Source: Embiotoca jacksoni (lineage: Eukaryota > Chordata > Actinopteri > Embiotocidae). From it: DNA of 64,000 nucleotides. The stretch spans positions 2,260,501 to 2,324,500 of the forward strand of contig JAKOON010000002.1 in assembly GCA_022577435.1 (NCBI GenBank), given 5' to 3'. Of this stretch, positions 13,839 to 22,699 are shown piece after piece. The position numbers were made by a program, and so were the translations under genes. Positions within the stretch are counted from its first letter, which is position 1; every line of letters begins with the position of its first letter. The notes under the pieces are model-generated. The model worked only from the letters and a program-made list of their open reading frames with translations, was not told the origin of the DNA and did not search any database.

Positions 13839-13949
13839 TTTCAGCCCTGTGAGGTGGTGCAGGCGTGCATGCTTCTCACCTTGAAGGGCGACGAGACGGA
13901 TGTTTACAGAGTCACCCTGATGGCGTTGGTCTCTCCGACTGCTGACTGA
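591..13949 (+). CDS. cfap74: cilia- and flagella-associated protein 74, C-terminal half
   Basis: Sixteen exons join in frame: 591-764, 1304-1437, 1637-1913, 4459-4590, 4716-4837, 5266-5400, 6507-6616, 6720-6775, 7247-7366, 7600-7755, 7945-8083, 9591-9745, 10023-10155, 12271-12407, 13215-13349 and 13845-13949. They total 2220 nt, giving 739 residues and a stop. Human CFAP74 is about 1580 residues, so roughly the first half lies upstream. Landmarks recalled from the family are DFGYCSVY, QPNDGFGTLLP, AVGVHPPLELSH, VPCFVSDGD and GFSVEPSRGSVE. Several copies of a P-x2-G-x3-PG-x6-V-x-F-x-P motif mark MSP/ASH-like beta-sandwich domains, as in HYDIN-type axonemal proteins. The family acts in motile ciliary and flagellar axonemes (central-apparatus C1d complex). 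Adjacent gnb1 and nadk match the human 1p36 order. Exon borders are inferred from GT/AG and phase; the identity is firm. Confidence 0.9.
1304..1437 (+). CDS. cfap74: cfap74 coding exon b
   Basis: Begins FVEVQPNDGFGTLLPQESLK and ends at GINK. The donor gttagt splits the Lys codon (AA|G), and only this donor keeps the next exon in frame. The acceptor follows a long T tract (ttttctcaaacag). Confidence 0.85.
1637..1913 (+). CDS. cfap74: cfap74 coding exon c
   Basis: The largest exon seen here. It runs from DFLLPCRAVGVHPPLELSH through SLVQFGATALGDHSTATLYL and a Pro/Ala/Asp-rich linker to SVAPSAGRLLPGE, with donor gtgagg. The AVGVHPPLELSH block is a CFAP74 signature. The last strand of this domain continues in the next exon. 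Confidence 0.85.
2103..2128 (+). repeat. poly-G tract (26 G)
   Basis: An unbroken G homopolymer in a cfap74 intron. Such tracts are rare, can form quadruplexes and are prone to length error in sequencing, so the exact count is uncertain. Confidence 0.9.
3577..3640 (+). repeat. compound (AT)n(AG)n(GATATA)n microsatellite
   Basis: Successive short tracts of AT, AG and GATATA units in the intron before exon d. It is a simple-sequence repeat and nothing else is visible. Confidence 0.85.
4020..4440 (-). mobile_element. decayed L2/CR1-type LINE fragment (antisense)
   Basis: The minus strand encodes a broken reverse-transcriptase C-terminal segment: LFDLHLSFDKHITNITKTAC followed by FHLRNIRFF. It matches the same region of the better preserved LINE at 15.8-16.2 kb. 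Further along the + strand the antisense string tgagtgtcatctgcgtgg also occurs in these elements. No intact ORF remains. The outer limits are approximate, and the right end stops about 20 nt before a cfap74 acceptor. Confidence 0.65.
4459..4590 (+). CDS. cfap74: cfap74 coding exon d (coiled coil)
   Basis: 44 codons, phase 0 to 0. The acceptor ttctgctcag at 4458 gives RCLVQVTFRP, which completes the PGE-RCLVQVTFRP strand begun in exon c. A second in-frame AG at 4473 would drop RCLVQ. The rest, DEALRLLQQAELLQEKLER, is a Leu/Glu-rich helix likely to form a coiled coil. Donor gtacaa. Confidence 0.8.
4716..4837 (+). CDS. cfap74: cfap74 coding exon e
   Basis: Encodes ILMEPGKGRNTSVNQKSSKV and a charged linker ending SPYSVHLLPG. 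The start rests on a weak acceptor (tatttataag), but it is the only one that keeps the frame open. The donor splits the final Gly codon (GG|G). The linker is poorly conserved, so this exon is less certain than its neighbours. Confidence 0.65.
5266..5400 (+). CDS. cfap74: cfap74 coding exon f
   Basis: Encodes SEQYEQAKASLLYSFSQRYR, then EYTVPCFVSDGDPPEEDRQV and QPAW. The VPCFVSDGD block is strongly family-like. Acceptor tttctttcaag, donor gtaacg, phase 2 at the end (AG|T, Ser). Confidence 0.85.
6507..6616 (+). CDS. cfap74: cfap74 coding exon g
   Basis: Encodes SPFNTLYLKLQCPAVQPPLM and VISNNGHSIIDFHQVALG. It is the opening of another ASH-type domain (the 'xxIDFxxVxxG' strand pattern). Acceptor tctcctcag, donor gtgagt within the Gly codon. 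Confidence 0.85.
6720..6775 (+). CDS. cfap74: cfap74 coding exon h
   Basis: A short 56-nt exon giving EKVIKRFTVQNISKGSLD, the second strand of the domain begun in exon g. Acceptor ttttgtag, donor gtatcc. Phase runs from 1 to 0 and matches both neighbours. Confidence 0.8.
7247..7366 (+). CDS. cfap74: cfap74 coding exon i
   Basis: 40 codons: LRSSVLDVLGPFSLRNALRC, then IRPGEKHTLVLAFSPTLDKK. It contains the PG-x6-L-x-FSP closing motif of an MSP/ASH-type domain. Acceptor cttccaag, donor gtgagt. Confidence 0.85.
7600..7755 (+). CDS. cfap74: cfap74 coding exon j
   Basis: 52 codons with HCDKLQVSCQKMSLEVTLQG, EGVVPAVTSS and GGLLDFGFVLEKESASQVVK. The LxVTLxGEGVxP string followed by LDFG is the usual junction from one ASH repeat to the next. 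Acceptor ttctctag, donor gtcagt. Confidence 0.85.
7945..8083 (+). CDS. cfap74: cfap74 coding exon k
   Basis: Starts LQNRSVVSLGFRVLLASLSP and continues through a Arg/Gly/Asp-rich, less conserved loop to QLQPTVG. Acceptor ttctgcctgcag, donor gtaaga, phase 1 at the end. Confidence 0.8.
8084..9590 (+). other. cfap74: cfap74 intron, nothing recognised
   Basis: A 1.5-kb AT-rich intron. I see no exon, no intact mobile element and no long simple repeat in it. Confidence 0.7.
9591..9745 (+). CDS. cfap74: cfap74 coding exon l
   Basis: Encodes TQNCSGLSVFNAVPVEGSIA, PGQSQDITVTFQPDHPS and VNFSDKLSIELMNK. The P-x2-G-x3-PG-x6-V-x-F-x-P motif is complete, and FSDKL is typical of CFAP74. The donor gtcagc is followed after 9 nt by a long AC repeat. 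Confidence 0.88.
9755..9810 (+). repeat. (AC)28 microsatellite next to a cfap74 donor
   Basis: 56 nt of uninterrupted AC beginning 9 nt downstream of the exon l donor. Intronic CA repeats near donors can act as hnRNP L-dependent splicing elements in vertebrates; whether this one does is not known. Confidence 0.95.
10023..10155 (+). CDS. cfap74: cfap74 coding exon m
   Basis: Encodes SKVCVMDLKGAASSHNMYLY, GGDLLTVPVE and a Pro/Ser-rich tail. LKGAAxxHxMYxxGG is a family-like junction. Acceptor tctgtccctcag, donor gtatca, phase 1 at the end. Confidence 0.85.
10156..12270 (+). other. cfap74: cfap74 intron, nothing recognised except (ATC)n
   Basis: A 2.1-kb intron. The only clear structure is a short ATC-type trinucleotide repeat at about 12199-12229, 40 nt before the next exon. 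The ORFs of 60-120 codons in it show no family features. Confidence 0.7.
12271..12407 (+). CDS. cfap74: cfap74 coding exon n
   Basis: Encodes ESEVMERPGVPVLVSLRASC, then RGDVTPAVKQLQVGCIRS and IQTNKK. The PVLVxLRxxC and VGCIR blocks fit the family. Acceptor gtgtacgtag, donor gtactg. Phase 1 to 0 agrees with both neighbours. Confidence 0.85.
12408..13214 (+). other. cfap74: cfap74 intron with probable retroelement tail
   Basis: The right part (about 13060-13190) ends in a 'gtccctatacaaataaacatt'-like tail. It resembles the 3' end of fish non-LTR or other pol-derived repeats, but no coding part could be assigned. The class is uncertain. Confidence 0.35.
13215..13349 (+). CDS. cfap74: cfap74 coding exon o
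   Basis: 45 codons: GGEFYWDNTASVQQQGFSVE, PSRGSVEAGHRRSVTITWTP and LKQHK. GFSVEPxxGSVExGH with the closing TWTP is a conserved C-terminal CFAP74 motif, the last MSP/ASH-like module. Acceptor ttttccccag, donor gtgagg. Confidence 0.9.
13757..13836 (+). repeat. (TG)40 microsatellite at a cfap74 acceptor
   Basis: 80 nt of uninterrupted TG that end 8 nt before the last cfap74 exon, so the repeat occupies the position of the polypyrimidine tract. The layout resembles the CFTR intron 8 TG(m)T(n) acceptor, where TDP-43 binds the UG repeat. Confidence 0.95.
13845..13949 (+). CDS. cfap74: cfap74 last coding exon p with stop
   Basis: 34 codons and TGA: PCEVVQACMLLTLKGDETDV, then YRVTLMALVSPTAD. LLTLKGD-x4-YRVxLMA is the expected C-terminal strand pair of the family. 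The acceptor is gagtttcag directly after the TG repeat. Confidence 0.88.
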   Translation, partial: PCEVVQACMLLTLKGDETDVYRVTLMALVSPTAD

Positions 13950-14090
13950 CCTTCGACACTTCCTGGATGCCAGCCAGCGGGAAGTCACACATTCAGCACA
14001 AAATACACATGATAAGCTGTATATATAGTGAGGGCCAACAATAACACATAAATGTGTGAGTTCATTATTAAAAGGTTTTTGTTTTAGGAT
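13950..14090 (+). terminator. cfap74: cfap74 3' UTR with candidate poly(A) signal
   Basis: The sequence after the stop is short and AT-rich. An ATTAAA at 14067-14072 is the nearest poly(A)-type hexamer, 118 nt past the stop. The true cleavage site is not known. Confidence 0.4.
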
Positions 14091-14199
14091 GTGATTTGAG
14101 CCATTTTATTTTGCGTTAAAGTGTCTATAAAGGTTTTTTTCACCAATATAGATCAGATTCACACACTTTTAAGCTTTAAATTGACAATCATAGTTACAT

Positions 14200-16210
14200 A
14201 TTCAATTCAATTCAATTTTATTTATTTGGCGCCAAATCACAACACAGGTTATTTCATGGCACTTAACACATTTAAAGTCCTTACAGCAAGACGTTACAAC
14301 ATTATACAAAGAAACCCAACAATTCAACAATTCCCACGTAAGCTAGGAGGGAAAAAAAAACTCCTCTTTAAGTGAGAAAAACCTCCAACAGAGGGAAGAA
14401 AAACTTCATCTTAACAGGAAGAAACCTCTGACAGGACCAGGCTCAGAGGTAGGCGGAGCCATCCGCCTCGACCGGTTGGAGTGAGAGGAGAGCAGAGAGA
14501 GAAAAGGACAGCATAGAGGTACAAAACATGAACTGTTGGTGGGGCCGACAATCACAGAGCAGAGACATGCAGCTCCATGACGGGACATCTGCAAAGGAAA
14601 GAACAGAAACTACGCGAGCAAAGGAACTGAATGGAGAGTCAACAGACAATAAGAAGAAACTATGGGAGAGAAAAAGCATGAAGTTGATGAGATGTGATGG
14701 TGAGATATGAGTTATAGAGAGTGAAAGAGTGAGAGGTAAGAAGCTCAGTGTATAACGAGGTCCCCCAGCAGACTCGGCCTGTAACAGCATAACTAAGGGT
14801 TGGTTCATGTTCACCTGAGCAGCTCTAACTATGAGCTTTATTAAAAAGGAAAGTTTTGGGTCTAACCTTAAAGCTAGAGAAGGTTTCTGCTCCTCAAACA
14901 CAAACTGGGAGCTGGTTCCACAGGAGAGGAGCCTGAAAACTGAAGGATCTGCTCCTATTCTACTTTTGGAAACTCTGGGAACCACAAGCAGGCTGAGAGA
15001 GAAGATCTCTGTCAGGATGATGTGGTTCTTTAAGATCTGTCAGGATGATGTGGTTCTATAAGATCTGTCAGGATGATGTGGTTCTATAAGATCTGTCAGG
15101 ATGATGTGGTTCTTTAAGATCTGTCAGGATGATGTGGTTCTATAAGATCTGTCAGGATGATGTGGTTCTATAAGATCTGTCAGGATGATATGGTTCTATA
15201 AGATCTGTCAGGATGATGTGGTTCTATAAGATCTGTCAGGATGATGTGGTTCTTTAAGATCTGTCAGGATGATGTGGTTCTATAAGATCTGTCAGGATGA
15301 TGTGGTTCTGTAAGATCTGTCAGGATGATGTGGTTCTACAAGATCTGTCAGGATGATGTGGTTCTATAAGATCTGTCAGGATGATGTGGTTCTATAAGAT
15401 CTGTCAGGATGATGTGGTTCTATAAGATCTGTCAGGATGATGTGGTTCTTTAAGATCTGTCAGGATGATGTGGTTCTATAAGATCTGTCAGGATGATGTG
15501 GTTCTGTAAGATCTGTCAGGATGATGTGGTTCTACAAGATCTGTCAGGATGATGTGGTTCTATAAGATCTGTCAGGATGATGTGGTTCTACAAGATCTGT
15601 CAGGATGATGTGGTTCTATAAGATCTGTCAGGATGATGTGGTTCTATAAGATCTGTCAGGATGATGTGGTTCTATAAGATCTGTCAGGATAATGTGGTTC
15701 TACGAGATCTGTCAGGATGATGTGGTTCTACAAGATCTGTCAGGATGATGTGGTTCTATAAGATCTGTCAGGATGATGTGGTTCTTTAAGATCTCTGAGA
15801 TCAAATGGAGCCTGGTCATGAAGAGCTTTGTATGTGAGCAAGATAATTTTAAATTTTCTTTTTGATTTAACAGGAAGCCAATGAAGAGAAAATAAAACAG
15901 GAGAAATATGATCTCTCTTGTTAAATCCCGTCAGTACTCTTGCTGCAGCATTTTGGATCAACTGCAGGGTTCTTAACGAGTAATTTGGACATCCTAACAA
16001 CAAGGAATTACAATAATCCAGCCTAGATGTAACAAATGCATGAATTAGCTTTTCTGCATCATGCTGAGAAAGGATTTTCCTGATTTTATTAATATTACGT
16101 AGATGAAAGAAGGCAGTTCTGGAGACTTGCTTTATCTGGTGGCTAAAGGACAAATCCTCATCAAAGATGACTCCAAGGTTCCTCACAGTGGTGCTGGAGG
16201 CCAGATACAC
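14200..16210 (-). mobile_element. 5'-truncated L2/CR1-clade LINE, antisense
   Basis: The minus strand carries the 3' part of a non-LTR retrotransposon. From about 16210 down to 15796 it encodes the C-terminal part of reverse transcriptase, with NLGVIFDEDLSFSHQIKQV, TAFFHLRNINKIRKILS, DAEKLIHAFVTSRLDYCNS and LLTYKALHDQAPFDL. This is a familiar teleost L2-type pattern. The 3' UTR follows and ends at about 14200 in ATTCA-type short repeats, as L2 elements do. The RT catalytic N-terminal half is missing, and a minisatellite has expanded inside the 3' UTR. The element lies between cfap74 and gnb1, antisense to both. Confidence 0.8.
15003..15788 (+). repeat. 28-bp minisatellite, 28 units
   Basis: Unit: AGATCTGTCAGGATGATGTG followed by GTTCTATA. 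The first unit is 30 bp (AGATCTCTGTC...) and 27 units of exactly 28 bp follow; the arithmetic closes to the base. Units differ mainly at the third-to-last base (ttta, tata, gta, aca, acg), and units 9-15 and 16-22 share a variant order. It sits in the 3' UTR of the antisense LINE, whose own sequence supplies the seed unit at both edges. Confidence 0.95.
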
Positions 16211-16401
16211 AAGTTATACATTGGTAATGATTGTTCACAAGAGTAGAGAAGCCAAATACATGATAAACAGGAGATTTAAAGCAAAAAATGTATTTAATCA
16301 GAGTTCAAATATAATAAAGGTAAAGTAAGTCCAACAAAACGAGGGCACGGAGAGGTGAAAGTTTGCACTTACAGAAGTGCACAAAGTGGGCACTGAATAT
16401 A

Positions 16402-16620
16402 CACTGAACAAAAATATAAATGCAACATCTTTTTTTTTTTGCTCCCATGAGACGTATTTTATGCACACAAGCGGTTTCTTTATCTCCAATTTTGTTCCCA
16501 AATGTGTTCAAATCTGTGAGCACTTCACCTTTGTCAAGATAATCCCTCCACCTGACATCAAGATGCTGATTAAACAGCGGGATTGCTGCACAGTAACCTT
16601 AGACTGGTCTCAATTAAACA
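16402..16620 (+). mobile_element. Tc1-like DNA transposon end (remnant)
   Basis: Starts CACTGAACAAAAATATAAAT followed by gcaacat, which matches the terminal inverted repeat of a common fish Tc1/mariner-type element as I remember it. The match continues through the 'caagataatccctccacctgaca' and 'gctgattaaacagc' segments. No transposase and no opposite end are present, so this is a solo 5' fragment. Confidence 0.6.
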
Positions 16621-19266
16621 CAACCCTCAACGTGAGGATCCAAAACATGGCTAGACTTGACTTGAGTTTGATAATCAGACTGACAATCAAACTGACATTC
16701 ATACAAGGCAAAGTGATGACTGTGACTGTTATTTCATCAGTTTTCTCTTTCTGCTCTATTTGTGGTTTTATACTAAACATTAGATGTTTCAGCCATGTAT
16801 AACTTTGCCCTGGAGATATAATTTGTAACACAATGAAAAACATAAAACAGTGACAACTATTGGTAATTCTGTTGCAGAATTATTATTTTTTTACAGTACA
16901 ACATTATAATGGTTAAGGACAAATAAGGAATTGCAGTGATGGTCTCACTGAGTAATGATGTGTGAAAATAAGAACGTTTAGAAAACATATATTGTATTAA
17001 TTTTGTGACGAGTGTGTCCAGGGGAACTAAGCATGTGATTTAGTTTTAAGGGCACAGTTTGTGTAAAAAAATGTTTTAAAATAAGAATTTATTAAATCAG
17101 TTTGGTTCTTTTCATTAAAATGCTGGCATCGTGAAAGTAACTCGTAAAATTTGCATCACTGTATCTCTGTTATAGTTATAGCTGTTTGTGGTGGCCTTGA
17201 AATACACCAATCAATATCCAGCAGGCTACTGGACTTCAAAACAGCGGCAGATTAATGACAAAGCTCATCGTACTGGAAGTACTGTTACTCTAAAAGGCAC
17301 AATTCATCAATGAAGAACTAAATTATTAAACCCAGAACACGCTGTCCACACTGTCTGCCCTTTTTGTGTTTTAGTGAGGCCCTTGACTGTAGAACCGAAC
17401 TCCGCCACCAGGGGGAGTGTGTGTGTAACACCAAGTGAGCAGCTGTGTTATAACCATCATGGTTCAGGGTGTGTCAGCTGATGTAGGCCGGCAGATGTAT
17501 ACAGTACATACTGTGGCACTGCTGGTACTGTAGCTGTGGAGTGAGAGGAGGCAGAGTTCACTCCGAGGTCAAACCAGGATCAGTTGGTTGATTGCAGCTC
17601 ACAATGAGAAGTCGCTGAAGAATGATGCAACACAGTGGTATAAAACCTATTTGTATGAAATTAAAACCAATTAATCAGGCATATGCTACAGTATTGGTTT
17701 GTTAGTATTGGGAGTATTTTGAGTTGTAGGTTTAATTCATGAAATAGTAATGGTGGTGGGGCCAGTGTGAGCGGTAGTTAGCTACATATGAGCAGCACTG
17801 ATCCAAAAATTGCAATGTCACTGTTACCCTTTTAACCCTCCTACTTCAGCTGAATTCAGCTTATTCATACATCTCTATATGTTTCATACAGGCACCATAT
17901 TTTGAATTTGCTCATGCTGATTTCCATTAGCCCACACAGCATGTAGAGGATCATATTTTTAAACTATAAAATAGATTTTTGGATTTACATATTGGAAATA
18001 CATTTTTATTAAAAAGAAAACAATATGTTCTTCATGTTTCCCCAGAATAATCATTTTGTTATCGGATCAAAAAAGGCAGTGAAAGGACCTGCAGACCATC
18101 GTGGAACACTAAGTGTCTATTTATAGTTTGAGGTGGATCAGCAGCTGCATTGAAGTTAAGACGTTGATGCCGCTGAGTAAAAATAAGTTATTAAAAAAAA
18201 GAAAGTAAAAGTCCTCCCACACTGTCCTCATAATACTCTCACTGGTTTTGGAATTCCTGAAATGTGATAGGAATTTAAAATGGTGTAATGCACCTTTTAC
18301 ATGTGTAACGTTACATTTGGGGCACTCGGCTAATTGTGAGTGGGTTTTTTTTTCTTTCATTTTAAATGGACATGACAATGGAAAAGATTCCTTAATGGAT
18401 CAAATAAGTTTATATAAGAAACATTTAAATGACCAAAAATACACAACATACATTACAACCAAGTTTTAAAAATACAAAATAGCAACTATTGATTGTTTTT
18501 TTGTTAAAACAGAAAATAAAGATCTCCCCTGTAGCTTCATAACGCTGGACTAAGCTGAAAGCTGCTTCCATGAAGTCCCTGGATGACATCTGTTCAAAAA
18601 AAAAAAAGATGATCCTGGACTGAACATCGACTCAAATGGGAGCGAGTGTTTGCTCCTGAAGGAAGTGTTTCTATCTTGTAAAAGTGCAACACGTGCATGA
18701 AGAGAGAACTTTTTTTTTTTAATTGATTTGAATTTGGGATTAAAGGTGATGAAGAGTGGTGCCACAAATTTAACAAAAAATAGCAGTGTAAAGCTGAATG
18801 GTGTTTATGTTACAGTCACATTTTGTGGAGGAGGAGGAGCAGTACACACATTTCACATCTGGTTAGCTGGTTAATCATAGCAGCAGGTCAGCGTGGTGGT
18901 TATGGTTACCTCTTATGTCTGATATAAGTGGATACTGTGTCAGTGAAGTCACCCAACGTTAGCTAATTAGAAAAGTTCATCATTTACTTGCAGCCCAACT
19001 ATTAGAACTCATTCATTTCAGGAAGTGTCTGTCCATTTATTTTTGACTGATTATTCCAGATGTGTTACTTTTACCCCACTGTTTCAGCTGCTTGTTTGCA
19101 AAATAGTTTTCCTGCAGTCTTCATGGCGACATGAGGCTTGAAAGGTGGTATGACTGACTTTTGGTAGTTGAAAGTGAGCACTGTAATTGAATACTTCTAT
19201 AATTCAGTGGTGGAATAGGTTGTAGTTGTGCTGATTTACTGATTGTGTTTCATATCTCGTCCACAG
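16621..19266 (+). other. intergenic, nothing recognised
   Basis: AT-rich sequence between the LINE/Tc1 remnants and the orphan exon-like block. I see no gene, no long repeat and no coding signal. Confidence 0.6.
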
Positions 19267-19334
19267 CAGAACAGGAGGTGCCTGGTTTGTCCTTCGGCCG
19301 GCACGAAACCAGCAGCCACTTTCCCCACGCCTGA
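19267..19334 (+). other. orphan exon-like block with in-frame stop
   Basis: A good acceptor (ctcgtccacag) is followed by a short open stretch that reads EQEVPGLSFGRHETSSHFPH and then A-stop in one frame. Twin AATAAA hexamers lie about 870 nt downstream (20200-20210). The layout is that of a last coding exon, but no upstream exons were found and the peptide is not recognised. It could equally be chance or a non-coding RNA exon. Confidence 0.25.
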
Positions 19335-22300
19335 GGTACACACGGCCCGCCTGTTGGTAAATAACGCGTATGTTTCCTGGGAGGTTTCAAGTCAATGCTA
19401 ACAGATTGCTTCTCCTGCTATACTTCTACCAACATCTTTTTAAATAACCTAAATGTCATCGATGTAGTTACGACTCATTCAGTGGTGTCAACAGTCCCTC
19501 GATAAAACTTCGGTGTTGTATTTAAACTAAAAGGGTGTCTGCTCCGTGTGAACTCGGCCCTGAGCACGTGAACAGCAGATGTCAGTAATGCCTCACAGCG
19601 GACCAATAGGATGTGACCTCTCTCGGAGATCCATGCAGTAAGCATTTATCAGAGATTGTAGGAGATTATGCTAAATCAGATTACTGTACCCCAACCTGCC
19701 TATAAAAAGCAAGGTCATTATGGGCTTAGCCGCACGTAATGTCACTCGTTTTATGAAATGTATGAGATCATATTAGGCAATATTTGTGTTGCCTTTTTGC
19801 CTCTTTTTTTTTCTAATCTGATTTCTCCCCTGATCTCTCGCTAATACTGTGAGATAGTGCTACTTACGGCCTCTGCTGGGCCGACGGCTCAGTGTCCGTG
19901 TGTCTCTGTCTGTCTGGTAGCCAGTGTGACTTTACAAAATCAGCGCAGAGGCATGAGGATGGTAGGAAAGTTCACCTTCTTCAAGATCATGTCCATGAAT
20001 TCAAATTCTACCGCATTAAAACACAGAATTACCTGCAGATACATATACATAAGCTATACGCTTCATAAGTTTAAAAAAGATCAAGTTAAAAAAATGAACA
20101 AAATGAAACCAAGTACTCGTGAAACCATGTTTACTTGTTGACATTGTGTAGGAATGTGTATTTGCATCATAATATAGTGACTGATATGTTTACTACTGAA
20201 ATAAAATAAAGCATTTGTTGCCCGATAAGGATCTTCACGCCAATTATCACATCTTATTTATCATAATTAGAGTTTACTTTGACGCAGAAAGCACACCGAG
20301 GTGTGGACTTTTCTCGCACCGCTCTCCTCTTCACGAGGCTGAACGCTCACAATAAGCTCTCTCCCCCGGGTGCTCTGAGGCTCTGCTAAAGAAGCTTCAC
20401 AACACATGTATGCAGACAGGCAGGGGTGTATCCAGGGGCAACGAAATCTCAGCAGCATTAACCTGGGCAGATGAGTCCCGGTGGAAACCTACACCCAGAG
20501 CACCACCTGACGAACGGCTTTTAAATACCTCACAACACACCTAAACCAGGGTTTCTGATCCATAACCACAATAAGATCAAACAACGGTCACTATCAGCTG
20601 AGTCGATGAGTTATGGTGGGTTTTAATTGCCTCACACACTCACCTCCATACGGTAGTTACTTCGGGCAGTGCTCTCCTTGTGGGTGCACTAATGTGTGGT
20701 TACAGATCTGACCAGCCCACAGCAGCAGATTGTTCCAACAGGCCAGTTTCCTCCTACAGATCTGAGGTTCGTCCAAGAAGTGTGGGGGGGGGGGGACACG
20801 AACACACAAACTGTCTCTAAATAAAATTTATAAATTTTAAAACAGTACTTTTTCAGGGTCCATTAATCAACCGCTGGGGACGCGTCTCCCTACCTTCACA
20901 CTGATGTGTGCATGTGTGCATGTGCAGACACACATCAGCACTTCAGACTGAATGAAATGTGATCGTAAGAAGACAACGGCTATCGGAGTGGGCACAAACA
21001 GACAGAGGAGCGCTCTCTCAGGAGCCTTCGACTTACAAACCAGAGCTGATGGTGCCGTCGTCTTCCCCCATCGGACCGAGCCCACGAACACTTTGCTGTC
21101 TCGGAAGACGACAAAGTGTTCCATGTCTCCAAGTAACGCCTCAACCCAGCGAGCATTAACCCTCCTCTGAGCACTCTACCTAGACTACTGCTGATAACGA
21201 TCAAGTCATCTGTGGGCTGCAGTGATGGTGCTCCTACAAACACTCAGCGCAGGGAGTGAATCCCTCGTGACCTCGGCTTGGCTGCAGCTCAGAGACATCA
21301 GGTCATAAAACTGTAAAGTTTGGCAACGTTAATTTCCACAGAACATAACTTGTCAACAAAATGTTGCAGCGGTAAATTTATACTGACCACATTTTGTGAA
21401 GCCAGTGGCAGCGATTGAATACAGCCAAGACGATGGATCAGTACAAATGATTTCATTTAAATGAATGTTACTTAATAATTAAACCACACGATCAAATTTT
21501 GACTGTAGAAATATAGATGATATTCAATGGACACAGTAAAGTTGTGTATCGTATGGAGCCACGCATGCCGTGTCAGAGAAGCACATCACATTTCACTGAT
21601 TTGGATTGCAAATGAAACCGTGTTACGGGATCAAACAGCAGTCGCTGCAGTGACAGGAAAGACTGATTTAACTGGAAGTCGCAAACATTTTCATATCACA
21701 CACAAAGATCCAGGTTTTCTAAGATACCAAGGGGCACATTTATTTAGGATTTTACAATGTCGTGAGATGATATTGATAAAACTCTGGCGTCAGAATCATA
21801 AATGGTATGATTTGTAATGGCTGGTGTGTAAAAAGGTGGTCAGATACTGTGTTAGTGTTGGTGTAGAATTTGGTTTGTGAAAGTTTGTATTGGTGTTACC
21901 ACAGAGGAAGCTGGACTTTTCAGACATTTGTCCATTAAATTAAGCTTTCTATTTCAGCAATTTATCGATCATTGTAAATGACTTCAACCATTTATTGATT
22001 ACTTTTAGTTATTTCATCAATGTATTATTTAAAATTATTATTATTATTTAAAAATGATTCTGTTGTAACCATCAGCCAACTACTGTCACAATTTATCTAT
22101 CATTTTTTAGAAACTATTTCAAGTGTTTAATCATCATTTGTCATTTCACCATTTCTTTTAGCTATTTTATACCATTTAACACAAACTTAGTCCCAGATCG
22201 TACTGGGGCATGTTTTTTTTTTTAAATTTTAATATAAAACTGATATTTGACTTTGATGAAATGACTTTCATTGCTCCAGGATCAATTCTTGTACCTCTCG

Positions 22301-22480
22301 GCCGCTGCAGAAGCAACCTGCGGTGTGAAATCACTGTTCTAACTTAGTACGACTAACAAACACGCTTCTCCTCGAGTCACAGTTCACTAAAACTCTTTAA
22401 AGTGAACAAATTTATGGGATTAAACGCAGCGTTTCGGCAGGTAAACGGCATCGAGGTGTGCAAGTGTTTACCAAAGATGG
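19335..22480 (+). other. intergenic, no supported gene
   Basis: Contains twin AATAAA hexamers at 20200-20210, a short poly-G near 20785 and a GC-richer patch at 20950-21240 that is open on both strands but unrecognised. The human neighbours expected between cfap74 and gnb1 (TMEM52, CALML6) were not recognised here. Confidence 0.5.
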
Positions 22481-22699
22481 CAGTATTTCCTGACTTGTCG
22501 GAGTGGTCGCCGACCCTTCGCCGTGCGTTGTGACGCTGCCGTAACGTGGGGTTTCCCAGACCTGAATGCAGGGTTACCGCGCCCATCTCTGCTGTTTGAT
22601 GGCCGGAGGAAGAAGCGACTGAGATCCTGGCGTGAAGGAAGGAAAAAAAAACAAAAAGAGGGACGACGACGGTGGGAAAGACAAGAAGGGATTTTTTTT

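Noticed and set aside
15003..15788. Regular 28-bp repeats suggesting a CRISPR array
   Set aside because: The units are directly contiguous with no unique spacers, and the locus is a eukaryotic LINE 3' UTR. It is a minisatellite.
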